From contig JAGAKR010000019.1 in the NCBI GenBank assembly GCA_017625535.1, positions 62,001 to 126,000 of the forward strand: 64,000 nucleotides of DNA, written 5' to 3'. How positions within the stretch are numbered: the first letter of the stretch is position 1; each line of letters starts with the position of its first letter. Below, one piece after another: positions 26,865-35,814 of this stretch. Source of the stretch: Bacteroidales bacterium. Lineage in GTDB: Bacteria > Bacteroidota > Bacteroidia > Bacteroidales > UBA932. The position numbers and the translations under genes are program-made. The notes under the pieces were generated by a model that did not search any database, had not been told where the DNA came from, and was given only the letters and a program-made list of their open reading frames with translations.

Positions 26865-27593
26865 ATGGGAAGAGCGTTTGAGTTCAGAAAAGAGAGGAAA
26901 TTGAAACGTTGGGGCAATATGGCCCGCGTTTTTACAAGATTGGGAAAAGAGATTACAATCTGTGCAAAATCAGGCGGTCCTGATCCTGATACAAACCCAA
27001 GATTGCGTACCCTCATCCAGACTGCAAAGAGTGAGAATATGCCTAAAGACAACATAGACAGGGCTATCAAACGTGCAGTTGAGAAGGATACAGCAGATTA
27101 TAAGGAGATTGTATACGAAGGCTATGCACCGCACGGCATTGCAGTGCTTGTAGAGACAGCAACCGACAACAACAACAGGACTGTTGCAAACGTAAGAAGC
27201 TACTTCAACAAGTTCGGCGGTTCATTGGGAACTTCAGGCAGTGTTGATTTCATGTTTGAGCGCAAATGTGTCTTTAAAGTTACTGCCAAAGAGGGGCTTG
27301 ATATGGAGGAGCTTGAACTTGAAATGATTGATTACGGCGTGGATGAGATTTTCCTTGATGAGGAAGAGAATGTGATTGTCATCTACGGTGCATTCGAGTC
27401 TTTCGGAGACATCCAGAAATATCTGGAGGGCAACGGATTTGAGATCAAATCGGGACAGTTTGAGAGAATCCCTACCAGTGACCCTAAAAAACTCACTGCA
27501 GAGGAGAAGGCAGATGTTGAGAAACTTCTTGCCAAACTTGAGGAAGATGATGATGTCCAGAATGTTTACCACACAATGGACATGGCTGAATAG
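26865..27593 (+). CDS. yebC: YebC/PmpR family DNA-binding regulator or ribosome factor
   Basis: This 242-residue protein matches YebC throughout: MGRAFEFRKERKLKRWGNMAR at the start, GPDPDTNPRLRTLIQTAK, NMPKDNIDRAIKRA, the EGYAPHGIAVLVETATDN box, and an acidic C-terminal domain. The family was described as transcriptional regulators; some members help translation through proline stretches. A hairpin terminator follows at 27613. The short spacing to the TPR gene suggests one transcript. Confidence 0.92.
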   Translation: MGRAFEFRKERKLKRWGNMARVFTRLGKEITICAKSGGPDPDTNPRLRTLIQTAKSENMPKDNIDRAIKRAVEKDTADYKEIVYEGYAPHGIAVLVETATDNNNRTVANVRSYFNKFGGSLGTSGSVDFMFERKCVFKVTAKEGLDMEELELEMIDYGVDEIFLDEEENVIVIYGAFESFGDIQKYLEGNGFEIKSGQFERIPTSDPKKLTAEEKADVEKLLAKLEEDDDVQNVYHTMDMAE

Positions 27594-27612
27594 TCACATA
27601 CAAATAAATGGG

Positions 27613-27646
27613 AATACCGCACCACATTCTGGTTGCGGTATTCTTT
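27613..27646 (+). terminator. Intrinsic terminator after yebC
   Basis: AATACCGCA pairs with TGCGGTATT, and inner ACCA/TGGT may extend the stem. A CTTTTTTA tract follows. Confidence 0.8.
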
Positions 27647-27655
27647 TTTATTTCT

Positions 27656-27663
27656 TACATTTG
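27656..27663 (+). promoter_or_regulatory. -7 box (TACATTTG) for the methylmalonyl-CoA operon
   Basis: TACATTTG lies 44 bp before the epimerase start, directly after the yebC terminator. A T-rich stretch occupies the -33 position. Confidence 0.5.
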
Positions 27664-27707
27664 TACGATATTATGCACATATTCTAACATTTTAAATACT
27701 TATTGAT

Positions 27708-28121
27708 ATGGAACTAACACATATTGAGCACATTGGTATTGCAGTTAAATCATTGGAGACTGCTATCCCTTACTACGAGGAGAAACTCGGATTGAAATGC
27801 TATGCAATTGAAGAGGTTGCTGACCAGAAAGTTAAAACTGCTTTCTTCAAAATAGGCCAGACAAAACTTGAGCTTCTTGAGAGCACATCTCCAGAGGGTA
27901 CAATTGCAAAATTCATTGAGAAAAAAGGTGAGGGTGTACACCACATTGCATTTGCAACCAACGGTGTTCAGAAATCACTTGACGAGCTTGCTGCAAAAGA
28001 GGTACAGCTTATTGACAAAGCTCCAAGAAAAGGTGCTGAGGGTTTGAACATTGCTTTCCTTCATCCAAAATCAACTTGCGGTGTTCTTACAGAGCTTTGC
28101 GAGGATCCATCTAAAATGTAA
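27708..28121 (+). CDS. mce: Methylmalonyl-CoA epimerase
   Basis: This 137-residue protein has the vicinal-oxygen-chelate fold with the epimerase hallmarks: HIEHIGIAVKSLETAIPYYEE at the N-terminus, then KLELLESTSPEGTIAKFIEKKGEGVHHIAF and GLNIAFLHPKSTCGVLTELCE. His and Glu metal ligands are at the usual places. It converts (R)- to (S)-methylmalonyl-CoA and so feeds the decarboxylase encoded next. It starts the five-gene operon 27708-32322. Confidence 0.93.
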   Translation: MELTHIEHIGIAVKSLETAIPYYEEKLGLKCYAIEEVADQKVKTAFFKIGQTKLELLESTSPEGTIAKFIEKKGEGVHHIAFATNGVQKSLDELAAKEVQLIDKAPRKGAEGLNIAFLHPKSTCGVLTELCEDPSKM

Positions 28122-28152
28122 TTGAAATTTAAACCTAACATAATTAATTAAA

Positions 28153-29706
28153 ATGAGCCAACAACTCGAACAAGTAAAGGCGTTGATTTCTCTACGTGAG
28201 AAAGCTCGCATTGGCGGTGGTCAAAAAAGAATTGACTCACAGCACGAAAAAGGCAAATATACTGCTCGTGAAAGAATTAATATGCTCCTTGACGAGGGAA
28301 GTTTTGAGGAGTTTGATATGTTTGTAACACACCGTTGTACAAACTTCGGTATGGAGAAGAACGTATTCCTTGGTGATGGTGTTGTAACCGGTAGAGGTAC
28401 AATCGACGGCCGTATGGTTTACGTATTCGCACAGGACTTTACAGTATTCGGAGGTTCACTTTCTGAGAGCTTTGCAATGAAGATCTGTAAAGTAATGGAC
28501 AAAGGTATGAGAATGGGTGCACCTGTAATTGGTCTTAACGACTCAGGTGGAGCACGTATCCAGGAGGGTGTGAACGCTCTTGCAGGTTATACTGAGATTT
28601 TCCAGAGAAATATCCTTGCATCAGGTGTTATCCCTCAGATTTCTGCAATCTTCGGTCCTTGTGCAGGTGGTGCAGTTTACTCTCCAGCACTTACAGACTT
28701 CAACATCATGACCAGAGGTACCAGCTACATGTTCCTTACAGGTCCTAAAGTAGTAAAATCAGTAACTGGTGAGGATGTTACCCAGGAGCAGTTGGGTGGT
28801 GCAAGCGTACACGCTTCTAAGAGTGGTGTTGCACACTTTGCTGTAGACAATGAGGAGGAAGGTCTTGAGGTAATCAAAGCCCTTTTGAGCTATATCCCTC
28901 AGAACAACTTGGAGGAGGCTCCATATGTTGAGACCAATGACCCTATCGACAGACTTGAGGATTCATTGAACGATATTATCCCTGACGACCCTAACAAACC
29001 ATACGATGTATACGAGGTAATTGGTGCAATCGTTGATGAGGGCAAATTCCTTGAGGTACACAAAGACTACGCTAAGAACATTGTTGTTGGTTTCGCACGT
29101 TTCAACGGTCAGTCAGTAGGTATCGTTGCAAACCAGCCTAAGGCTCTTGCAGGTGTTCTTGACAACAACTCTTCAAGAAAGGCTGCACGTTTCGTTCGTT
29201 TCTGCGACGCATTCAACATTCCATTGGTAACCCTTGTTGACGTTCCTGGTTTCTTGCCTGGTACACAGCAGGAGTACGGCGGAATCATCCTTCACGGTGC
29301 AAAACTTCTTTACGCATACGGTGAGGCAACTGTTCCAAAAGTAACTGTAGTTCTTAGAAAAGCATACGGTGGAGCATACTGTGTGATGAGTTCTAAACAC
29401 TTGAGAGGTGACATCAACTACGCTTGGCCTACAGGTGAGATTGCAGTAATGGGTCCATCAGGAGCAATTGAGGTTCTTTACGGTAAAGAGATGAAAGAGG
29501 CTGCTGATCCTAAAGCATTCGCTAAAGAGAAAGAGCAGGAGTACAGAGATGCATTTGCAAACCCTTACAACGCTGCTAAATACGGCTACATCGATGATGT
29601 TATCGAGCCAAGAAATACCCGTTTCCGTATTATCCGCGCACTTCAGGAGTTGCAGACCAAGAAACTTGTAAACCCTGCGAAGAAGCACGATAACCTTCCT
29701 CTATAA
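28153..29706 (+). CDS. mmdA: Methylmalonyl-CoA decarboxylase alpha subunit (carboxyltransferase)
   Basis: This 517-residue carboxyltransferase closely follows the propionyl-CoA carboxylase beta/MmdA family ([85 protein letters not shown]). It moves the carboxyl group from methylmalonyl-CoA to biotin on MmdC. Because OadG-like, biotin-carrier and OadB-like genes follow and no biotin carboxylase is present, the Na+-pumping decarboxylase role is favoured over propionyl-CoA carboxylase. Confidence 0.93.
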   Translation: MSQQLEQVKALISLREKARIGGGQKRIDSQHEKGKYTARERINMLLDEGSFEEFDMFVTHRCTNFGMEKNVFLGDGVVTGRGTIDGRMVYVFAQDFTVFGGSLSESFAMKICKVMDKGMRMGAPVIGLNDSGGARIQEGVNALAGYTEIFQRNILASGVIPQISAIFGPCAGGAVYSPALTDFNIMTRGTSYMFLTGPKVVKSVTGEDVTQEQLGGASVHASKSGVAHFAVDNEEEGLEVIKALLSYIPQNNLEEAPYVETNDPIDRLEDSLNDIIPDDPNKPYDVYEVIGAIVDEGKFLEVHKDYAKNIVVGFARFNGQSVGIVANQPKALAGVLDNNSSRKAARFVRFCDAFNIPLVTLVDVPGFLPGTQQEYGGIILHGAKLLYAYGEATVPKVTVVLRKAYGGAYCVMSSKHLRGDINYAWPTGEIAVMGPSGAIEVLYGKEMKEAADPKAFAKEKEQEYRDAFANPYNAAKYGYIDDVIEPRNTRFRIIRALQELQTKKLVNPAKKHDNLPL

Positions 29707-29723
29707 TTAAAACAACTTAAAAA

Positions 29724-30707
29724 ATGAAGAAATTTTATACATTAATTTTGTTGTTGGGAGTTGTCTGCGCTTCAAATCTGTATGCCCAGAACATGTCCGA
29801 CATGCGTCTCAATGAGGTACTTGTTACCAACACTGAGGGCTTTGAGGATGACTACGGCTACAGAAGCGGTTGGATAGAACTTTTCAACACTTCATATGGT
29901 ACAGTGGATATTGCGGGCTGTTATCTCTCTACAGATCCCAATAACCTTACAATGTACATGATCCCTAAAGGGGATGTCCTTACAAAAGTACAGCCTCGCC
30001 AGCACATCCTGTTCTGGGCAGACGGCATTGCAAACAGAGGCACTTTCCACCTTGGTTTCACTTTGGATGGCGCAAAAGAGGTGATCTTCACTGCCGCTGA
30101 CGGTAGAACCGTAATTGACAGAGTTGAGTTCCCAGCATTGGAGCCAAACAAATCATACGGCAGAAAGATGGACGGTGAGGGTTCAGCAGCAGAAGTTGGA
30201 GTTTTCTATACTTCATATAGGAATTCACTTAAAGATGCTGAGGCAAAAGCTGACAAATCAACCAAATTCGGTTGGATAAATATGGACAACCCTACTCCTA
30301 GCACCAACAATGCCACTTTGGTCGGCGAGTCCAAATCTGCAATGATGGCCAAGAATGACCCTTACGGTATCTTTATGACAGTAACAGCAATGGGTGTTAC
30401 ATTCCTTGTATTGGCTATCCTGTACATTGTGTTCAAACAGGTGGGCAAGTTCCATATAAAGAAGAAATCAGAGAATGCCACCAAAGCTGTTGCAGGAATT
30501 GCACAGAGCGGCAAAGCAGATACTTCAGGCCAGGTTTCAGCAGAGACTTATGCTGCAATCTCAATGGCCATCCACTTGTTCATGCAGGACAATGAAACTC
30601 ACGATTTTGAGGATACTGTCCTTACTATCAACAAAGTATCAAGAACTTACTCTCCATGGAGTTCTAAGATTTACACTCTAAGAGAGACACCACAGTTAAA
30701 AAAATAA
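29724..30707 (+). CDS. Lamin-tail domain fused to OadG/MmdD-type gamma/delta subunit
   Basis: The product starts with a signal peptide (LILLLGVVCASNLYAQ). It continues with a lamin-tail domain (LNEVLVTNTEGFEDDYG, GWIELFNTSYGTVDIAGCYLS, residues ~25-165), then one membrane segment near residue 220 (VTAMGVTFLVLAILYIVF), typical of the small OadG/MmdD membrane subunit. It should anchor and assemble the Na+-pump decarboxylase, with the lamin-tail part outside the cytoplasm. Classical delta subunits are only ~100 residues, so the N-terminal domain is extra. Confidence 0.8.
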   Translation: MKKFYTLILLLGVVCASNLYAQNMSDMRLNEVLVTNTEGFEDDYGYRSGWIELFNTSYGTVDIAGCYLSTDPNNLTMYMIPKGDVLTKVQPRQHILFWADGIANRGTFHLGFTLDGAKEVIFTAADGRTVIDRVEFPALEPNKSYGRKMDGEGSAAEVGVFYTSYRNSLKDAEAKADKSTKFGWINMDNPTPSTNNATLVGESKSAMMAKNDPYGIFMTVTAMGVTFLVLAILYIVFKQVGKFHIKKKSENATKAVAGIAQSGKADTSGQVSAETYAAISMAIHLFMQDNETHDFEDTVLTINKVSRTYSPWSSKIYTLRETPQLKK

Positions 30708-30727
30708 CACATTAAAAGAAAACGGTA

Positions 30728-31168
30728 ATGAAAGAATATAAATTGAAAATTAACGGTAATGACTATGCTGTAACCGTTAACGAGGTAGATGGCTCAATGG
30801 CTGAGGTGGAGGTAAATGGAACTCCTTTCAAAGTTGAGTTTGAGAAACCAATCAAGAAAGCTGCTGCTCCAGTTGCTAAACCTATGGCTCCTAAGGCTAC
30901 CCCTGCAGGTGCTCCTGAGGTTAAAGTTACAAAACCTGCTGCTGCAGGCGGAGCAGGCAATGCAGTTACTTCACCACTTCCAGGCGTTATCCTTGAGGTA
31001 TCTGTAAAAGTTGGTGATGCAGTTAAGAGAGGCCAGAAAGTGATGGTTCTTGAGGCCATGAAAATGGAGAATGTCATTGAGGCTACTGCAGACGGTACAG
31101 TAACAGCAATCAAAGTAGAAAAAGGTGATTCAGTACTTGAGGGTGCTCCACTTGTAATAATCGGTTAA
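30728..31168 (+). CDS. mmdC: Biotin carboxyl carrier subunit of the Na+ pump
   Basis: The 146-residue protein has an Ala/Pro/Lys-rich linker and a C-terminal biotinyl domain with the VLEAMKMENVIEA motif (biotin on the Lys of MKM). It carries CO2 from the alpha to the beta subunit. It lies between the OadG-like and beta subunits. The short N-terminal beta region binds partners in related enzymes, but this is not shown here. Confidence 0.93.
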   Translation: MKEYKLKINGNDYAVTVNEVDGSMAEVEVNGTPFKVEFEKPIKKAAAPVAKPMAPKATPAGAPEVKVTKPAAAGGAGNAVTSPLPGVILEVSVKVGDAVKRGQKVMVLEAMKMENVIEATADGTVTAIKVEKGDSVLEGAPLVIIG

Positions 31169-31170
31169 TT

Positions 31171-32322
31171 ATGGTTTACGAAGCTAGTATATTTGATAAT
31201 TTGACCCAATTCTTTATGTTCACAGGATTTGCCAATGTAACACTTGGCCATATCGTGATGATATTGATTGGATTGGTGTTCATATACCTGGCCATTACAA
31301 AGGATTGGGAGCCTATGCTGTTGATTCCTATTGGTTTCGGTATACTTATTGGTAACATTCCATTGTTCCCAGGTCTTAATGTAGGTGTGTACGAGCAAGG
31401 TTCTGTATTGAACATTTTCTACCAGGGCGTAAGCCAGGGCTGGTATCCACCGTTGATTTTCTTGGGTATTGGTGCAATGACAGATTTCTCTGCATTGATT
31501 TCTAACCCTAAACTTATGCTTATAGGTGCTGCTGCACAGTTCGGTATCTTTGGTGCATACACATTGGCACTTGCATTGGGCTTCAGCCCTGCAGAGGCTG
31601 GTGCTATCGGTATCATCGGTGGTGCTGACGGTCCTACAGCAATCTTCCTTTCAGGTAGACTTGCTCCAGATATGATGGGTGCAATTGCAGTGTCTGCATA
31701 CTCTTATATGGCTCTTGTACCGGTTATCCAGCCGCCTATCATGAGGCTTCTTACAACCGAGAAAGAGAGAGTTATTAAGATGAAACCGCCACGTGCCGTT
31801 TCTCCTACTGAGAAGAGACTCTTCCCTATAGTTGGTTTCCTTCTTACAGCATTCATTGTACCTTCAGGTATTCCGCTCTTGGGTATGCTGTTCTTCGGTA
31901 ACCTCATTAAAGAGTCAGGTGTGACAAAACGTTTGGCTACAACTGCAAGCGGTCCGCTAATTGACGTTATGTCTATCCTTATCGGTATTACTGTAGGTGC
32001 ATCTACACAGGCTGACAAATTCCTTCAGTGGAGTTCAGTTAAGATCTTCATCCTTGGTGCATTCTCATTTGTCATTGCAACATTGACAGGTGTGCTTTTC
32101 GTGAAGTTCTTCAACCTGTTCCTCAAAGAGGGCAACAAGATCAACCCGCTTATCGGTAATGCAGGTGTATCTGCAGTTCCTGATGCAGCACGTGTATCAA
32201 ATAACGTAGGTCTTGAGTATGACAAGAGAAACTATCTTTTGATGCATGCTATGGGTCCTAACGTTGCAGGTGTTATCGGTAGTGCTGTTGCAGCCGGTAT
32301 CCTTCTTGCATTCCTTGCATAA
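31171..32322 (+). CDS. mmdB: Na+-translocating decarboxylase beta subunit
   Basis: This 383-residue multi-spanning membrane protein has the OadB/MmdB landmarks: IGAMTDFSALISNPKLMLIG, the GIIGGADGPTAIFLSGRLAP region containing the Asp essential for Na+ transport, and the C-terminal NAGVSAVPDAARVSNNVG and HAMGPNVAGVIGSAVAAG. It decarboxylates carboxybiotin and couples this to Na+ export. It starts 2 bp after mmdC and is the last gene before a terminator at 32350. Confidence 0.95.
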   Translation: MVYEASIFDNLTQFFMFTGFANVTLGHIVMILIGLVFIYLAITKDWEPMLLIPIGFGILIGNIPLFPGLNVGVYEQGSVLNIFYQGVSQGWYPPLIFLGIGAMTDFSALISNPKLMLIGAAAQFGIFGAYTLALALGFSPAEAGAIGIIGGADGPTAIFLSGRLAPDMMGAIAVSAYSYMALVPVIQPPIMRLLTTEKERVIKMKPPRAVSPTEKRLFPIVGFLLTAFIVPSGIPLLGMLFFGNLIKESGVTKRLATTASGPLIDVMSILIGITVGASTQADKFLQWSSVKIFILGAFSFVIATLTGVLFVKFFNLFLKEGNKINPLIGNAGVSAVPDAARVSNNVGLEYDKRNYLLMHAMGPNVAGVIGSAVAAGILLAFLA

Positions 32323-32349
32323 GGCGTTATACTAAATATCAATTCATAT

Positions 32350-32378
32350 AAGGTGGCCCTTACGGGTCACCTTATTTT
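32350..32378 (+). terminator. Intrinsic terminator after mmdB
   Basis: AAGGTGGCCC pairs with GGGTCACCTT (one mismatch) around TTAC and is followed by ATTTTTTAT. Confidence 0.85.
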
Positions 32379-32420
32379 TTATGCAGAATTACAGAGAAGT
32401 ATCCTCAAGGAATGTGGCCC

Positions 32421-32670
32421 CGGGCGGAGTTTGGTGCATAAATGGGGCATTTTCTGCACCGGAAGTTGAGGCCCAGGCAGTTCGGCGCTAAATAGAGTGT
32501 TTTTCTGCACCGAATGTTGCACCAGGCGGAGTTTGGTGCATAAATGGGGCATTTTCTGCACCGGAAGTTGAGGCCCAGGCAGTTCGGCGCTAAATAGAGT
32601 GTTTTTCTGCACCGAATGTTGCACCGGGCGGAGTTTGGTGCATAAATGGGGCATTTTCTGCACGGGAAGG
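32421..32670. repeat. 102-bp tandem repeat made of paired 51-bp units (REP-like)
   Basis: Copies begin at about 32424, 32526 and 32628, exactly 102 bp apart (about 2.4 copies, nearly identical). On the minus strand each unit contains GTGCAG, 15 bases, then TGCAC, forming a hairpin. A second, degenerate half-unit with GTGCAGAAAAAC...AGCGC is offset by 51 bp. Core and spacing match the array beside the RAYT gene at 51-53 kb. The intergenic gap 32323-32815 holds only this, the mmdB terminator and the V-ATPase promoter region. Confidence 0.85.
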
Positions 32671-32770
32671 ATTTGTCGGGAGTAGGAAAATGGGACAATT
32701 AAGATTGGTATTTGACAATAATATGAGTTATAATTGCTGAAATCCGGCAGGGATTGTGCATAAAAATGAT

Positions 32771-32778
32771 TAAATTTG
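32771..32778 (+). promoter_or_regulatory. Candidate -7 box (TAAATTTG) for the V-ATPase operon
   Basis: TAAATTTG lies 37 bp before the subunit E start. A TTG at 32754 is closer than ideal, so the -33 part is uncertain. Confidence 0.4.
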
Positions 32779-32815
32779 AAGATTCTTTATAAAAATAATA
32801 TAGGAGACATTATAT

Positions 32816-33427
32816 ATGCAGAACAAGTTGCAGGAACTGACAGACAAACTCTATAATGAGGGGCTGTCGAAAGGCAAACAGGAGGCTGAACAGTTGAAGG
32901 CCAACGCCAAGAATGAGGCTGCACAGATAATTGCACAGGCAAAGGAGCAGGCTCAGGAGATTCTGGCAAAGGCACAGGCAGAAGCCGCAGAATTGAAATC
33001 AAAAAGTGAGAATGATGTAAAAATGGCTGCTCAGCAGACTTTTACAACAGTAAAGAAACAGATTGAAAATGCAATAATTGCCAAATCTGTGGCTGAACCT
33101 GTAAAATCTGCAACTTCAGATGCAGAATTTCTTAAGGGGATAATTAAAGATATAGTGGCCGCATTCAATCCTGGCAACTCAGATTCTGTAGCACTTGAAC
33201 TTATACTCCCGGCTGAGAAACAGAAGGAACTTGATGCATATGCAAAAGAGACCCTTTCAAAAGTATGTGCTGCAGGAGTTGATGTGCAGTTCAGCAAATC
33301 GGTGCAGGGTGGATTCAGAATTTCACCTAAAGGTGAGGGATATATGCTCAGTTTCACCGACAAAGACTTTGAGAACATCATTGCAGAGTACCTGAGACCA
33401 AAAACAAAAGCTCTTCTTTTTGGATAA
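32816..33427 (+). CDS. atpE: V/A-type ATPase subunit E
   Basis: This 203-residue protein has an N-terminal long Ala/Glu/Lys/Gln-rich helix (residues ~1-85) and a small alpha/beta C-terminal domain (GFRISPKGEGYMLSFTDKDF, IIAEYLRPKTKALLF). This is the peripheral-stalk subunit E layout. It is the first gene of the seven-gene ATPase operon. The function follows from architecture and operon position. Confidence 0.85.
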   Translation: MQNKLQELTDKLYNEGLSKGKQEAEQLKANAKNEAAQIIAQAKEQAQEILAKAQAEAAELKSKSENDVKMAAQQTFTTVKKQIENAIIAKSVAEPVKSATSDAEFLKGIIKDIVAAFNPGNSDSVALELILPAEKQKELDAYAKETLSKVCAAGVDVQFSKSVQGGFRISPKGEGYMLSFTDKDFENIIAEYLRPKTKALLFG

Positions 33428-33441
33428 AACTCTCTTGAACA

Positions 33442-34056
33442 ATGGGAAACTATCATTACATAATTGCAGGATTGCCTGAATTGGTACTCAATGCAGACAA
33501 CAAGTCCTTCTCATATGATGCTGTAAGGGAATCAATATACCAGAGCAGCGATGAAAAGGACAGACGTCTTATTGAGTGGTTTGATTTTGGCACAAGCGAA
33601 GAGAACCTCACTTCCCATTTCTACAGGGCTGCCTTCAGGAACAAGTGCAGATTCATAAGGCTATGGTTTGCATTGGACCTTGAAATAAGGAACCGAAAGG
33701 TTGATTTTGTTGCAGGCAAGATGGGCAGGGATGCCTCACTGTACAAGGTTGCCACCGGATGTAATGTTGATCTGGGGCTTTCTGATGAGCAGTTGGATAA
33801 ATTGTCGGGAATATTTGCCAATAAAAACATCCTTGAAAAGGAACAGTTGCTTGACAAATTCAAATGGGACTATATAAGCGGCCTGAATGAATACGGAGAG
33901 TTCAATATGGATGTGATTCTGGCATTCCTTGCCAAAGGCAAACTTATTGACAGGTGGAACAAATTGGACCGCAAGGCCGGTGAGGAGATGTTCCGCAGGC
34001 TGGTTGATGAAGTGAGGGGGACATTCAATGGAATTGGAAACAGAAAATTAGATTAA
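33442..34056 (+). CDS. DUF2764 protein, probable V-ATPase C-subunit counterpart
   Basis: This 204-residue helical protein belongs to DUF2764, found in Bacteroidetes V-type ATPase operons between subunits E and A. Its segments IRLWFALDLEIRNRK and DVILAFLAKGKLIDRWNKLD, and its position, resemble the V/A-ATPase C (d) subunit, which otherwise lies in this place in many operons and is missing here. A role as central-stalk socket is an inference. It is followed by subunit A after 6 bp. Confidence 0.7.
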   Translation: MGNYHYIIAGLPELVLNADNKSFSYDAVRESIYQSSDEKDRRLIEWFDFGTSEENLTSHFYRAAFRNKCRFIRLWFALDLEIRNRKVDFVAGKMGRDASLYKVATGCNVDLGLSDEQLDKLSGIFANKNILEKEQLLDKFKWDYISGLNEYGEFNMDVILAFLAKGKLIDRWNKLDRKAGEEMFRRLVDEVRGTFNGIGNRKLD

Positions 34057-34062
34057 ATATAT

Positions 34063-35814
34063 ATGAGTACCACAGGAAAAGTTACAGGTATCATTGCCAA
34101 CCTTGTTACAGTGGAGGTTAATGGTCCTGTTGCACAGAATGAGATATGCTACATAAAGCTTGGCGACAGCAGGCTTATGGCAGAGGTCATAAAGGTGAAC
34201 GGCAAGAGTGCTTCCGTTCAGGTTTATGAGAGTACCCGTGGAGTAAGGAAAGGGAACGATGTGGAGTTTATGGGCTATATGCTTGAGGCTACACTTGGTC
34301 CTGGTCTACTTTCCAGCAACTACGACGGTTTGCAGAACAACCTGGCTACAATGACAGGAGTGTTCCTGCAGAGGGGCGAGTACACCTCCCCTATTGATAT
34401 GGAGAAGAAATGGGACTTCACCCCATTGGCCAAAGCGGGCGACAAAGTTGTTGCTGCAGACTGGCTTGGTGAGGTAAAAGAGGGATGGCTCCCCCATAAA
34501 ATTATGGTCCCTTTCAGTTTCAAGGGTGAGTATACAGTAAAATCTGTAGCTGCTGCAGGAAGTTACAAGGCTTCAGATACAGTTGCAGTAGTAACTGATG
34601 CAGCCGGTGAAGACCACAATGTTACAATGGTGCAGAAATGGCCTGTAAAAGTTGCCATTGGAGGATATAAAGAGAAACCAAGGCCTTACAGGATTATGGA
34701 GACAGGTGTAAGGTGTATAGATACACTCAACCCTATGGCAGAGGGCGGTACAGGATTCATTCCAGGGCCATTCGGCTGTGGAAAAACTGTGCTCCAGCAC
34801 GCAATTGCAAAACAGGGTGAGGCTGATGTTATCATTATGGCTGCCTGCGGTGAACGTGCGAATGAGGTAGTGGAGATTTTTGCAGAGTTCCCTGAACTTA
34901 TAGATGCAAGGACCGGACGCAAATTGAGCGAGCGTACCACAATCATCTGCAATACATCCAACATGCCGGTTGCAGCCCGTGAGGCTTCTGTATATACAGC
35001 AATGACAATAGGTGAGTATTACAGGGCAATGGGACTTAAAGTTCTTCTCCTTGCAGACTCCACTTCACGTTGGGCTCAGGCTCTTAGGGAGATGAGTAAC
35101 CGTATGGAGGAACTGCCTGGTGCAGATGCATTCCCTGTAGACCTTCCTGCAATCATCTCAAACTTCTATGCAAGGGCAGGTATTGTTACACTCAATAACG
35201 GGGAAACCGGTTCAGTTACATTCATTGGAACAGTATCACCTGCCGGCGGTAACCTTAAAGAGCCTGTTACAGAGTCTACAAAGAAAGCTGCAAGATGTTT
35301 CTACGCACTCAGCCAGAACCGTGCAGACCGCAAACGTTACCCTGCAGTAGACCCTATTGATTCATATTCAAAATACCTTGAGTATCCTGAAATTGCAGAA
35401 TACCTTAACGCAAAGGTTGACCCTCAGTGGGTTGAAAAGGTAAACAAAGCAAAGAACTATATCTTAAGGGGTAAAGAGGCATATGAGCAGATTAACATCC
35501 TTGGAGATGACGGTGTGCCTATGGAGTACCACAACAGATACTGGAAGAGCGAACTTATAGACTTCATCATCCTTCAGCAGGATGCATTTGATGCAATTGA
35601 CAGTTCAACTCCTATGGACCGTCAGGAGTTCATGCTTAACAAGGTTCTTGAGGTTTGTGATGCACCAGTAGATTTTGAGAGTTTTGAGGATTGCAGCGCA
35701 CACTACAAGAACATAATTAACATAATGCGCCAGATGAACTATTCAGAGTACAAGAGCGCAGACTTTGAAAAATATCTTGAGCAATTAAATAAAGTTACCA
35801 GACATGACAACTAA
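34063..35814 (+). CDS. atpA: V/A-type ATPase catalytic subunit A
   Basis: This 583-residue catalytic subunit has the P-loop GPFGCGKTVLQHAIAKQ near residue 233, ACGERANEVVEIFAEFPEL, LADSTSRWAQALREMSNRMEELPGADAFPVDL, and the non-homologous bulge (residues ~110-180) typical of A subunits. It hydrolyses or makes ATP in the A3B3 head. It overlaps subunit B by 11 bp, suggesting translational coupling. Confidence 0.96.
   Translation: MSTTGKVTGIIANLVTVEVNGPVAQNEICYIKLGDSRLMAEVIKVNGKSASVQVYESTRGVRKGNDVEFMGYMLEATLGPGLLSSNYDGLQNNLATMTGVFLQRGEYTSPIDMEKKWDFTPLAKAGDKVVAADWLGEVKEGWLPHKIMVPFSFKGEYTVKSVAAAGSYKASDTVAVVTDAAGEDHNVTMVQKWPVKVAIGGYKEKPRPYRIMETGVRCIDTLNPMAEGGTGFIPGPFGCGKTVLQHAIAKQGEADVIIMAACGERANEVVEIFAEFPELIDARTGRKLSERTTIICNTSNMPVAAREASVYTAMTIGEYYRAMGLKVLLLADSTSRWAQALREMSNRMEELPGADAFPVDLPAIISNFYARAGIVTLNNGETGSVTFIGTVSPAGGNLKEPVTESTKKAARCFYALSQNRADRKRYPAVDPIDSYSKYLEYPEIAEYLNAKVDPQWVEKVNKAKNYILRGKEAYEQINILGDDGVPMEYHNRYWKSELIDFIILQQDAFDAIDSSTPMDRQEFMLNKVLEVCDAPVDFESFEDCSAHYKNIINIMRQMNYSEYKSADFEKYLEQLNKVTRHDN

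Noticed and set aside
27594-27707. tRNA or small RNA gene between yebC and mce
   Set aside because: The only structure is an intrinsic terminator; no cloverleaf was found here or in other gaps.
28153-29706. Propionyl-CoA carboxylase beta subunit
   Set aside because: There is no biotin carboxylase gene; OadG-like, biotin carrier and OadB-like membrane subunits follow, so a Na+-pumping decarboxylase is favoured.
32379-32698. Two minus-strand open frames of 94 and 97 codons
   Set aside because: They are repeats of a 34-residue motif created by the 102-bp period, which is a multiple of three. No start context or homology supports coding.
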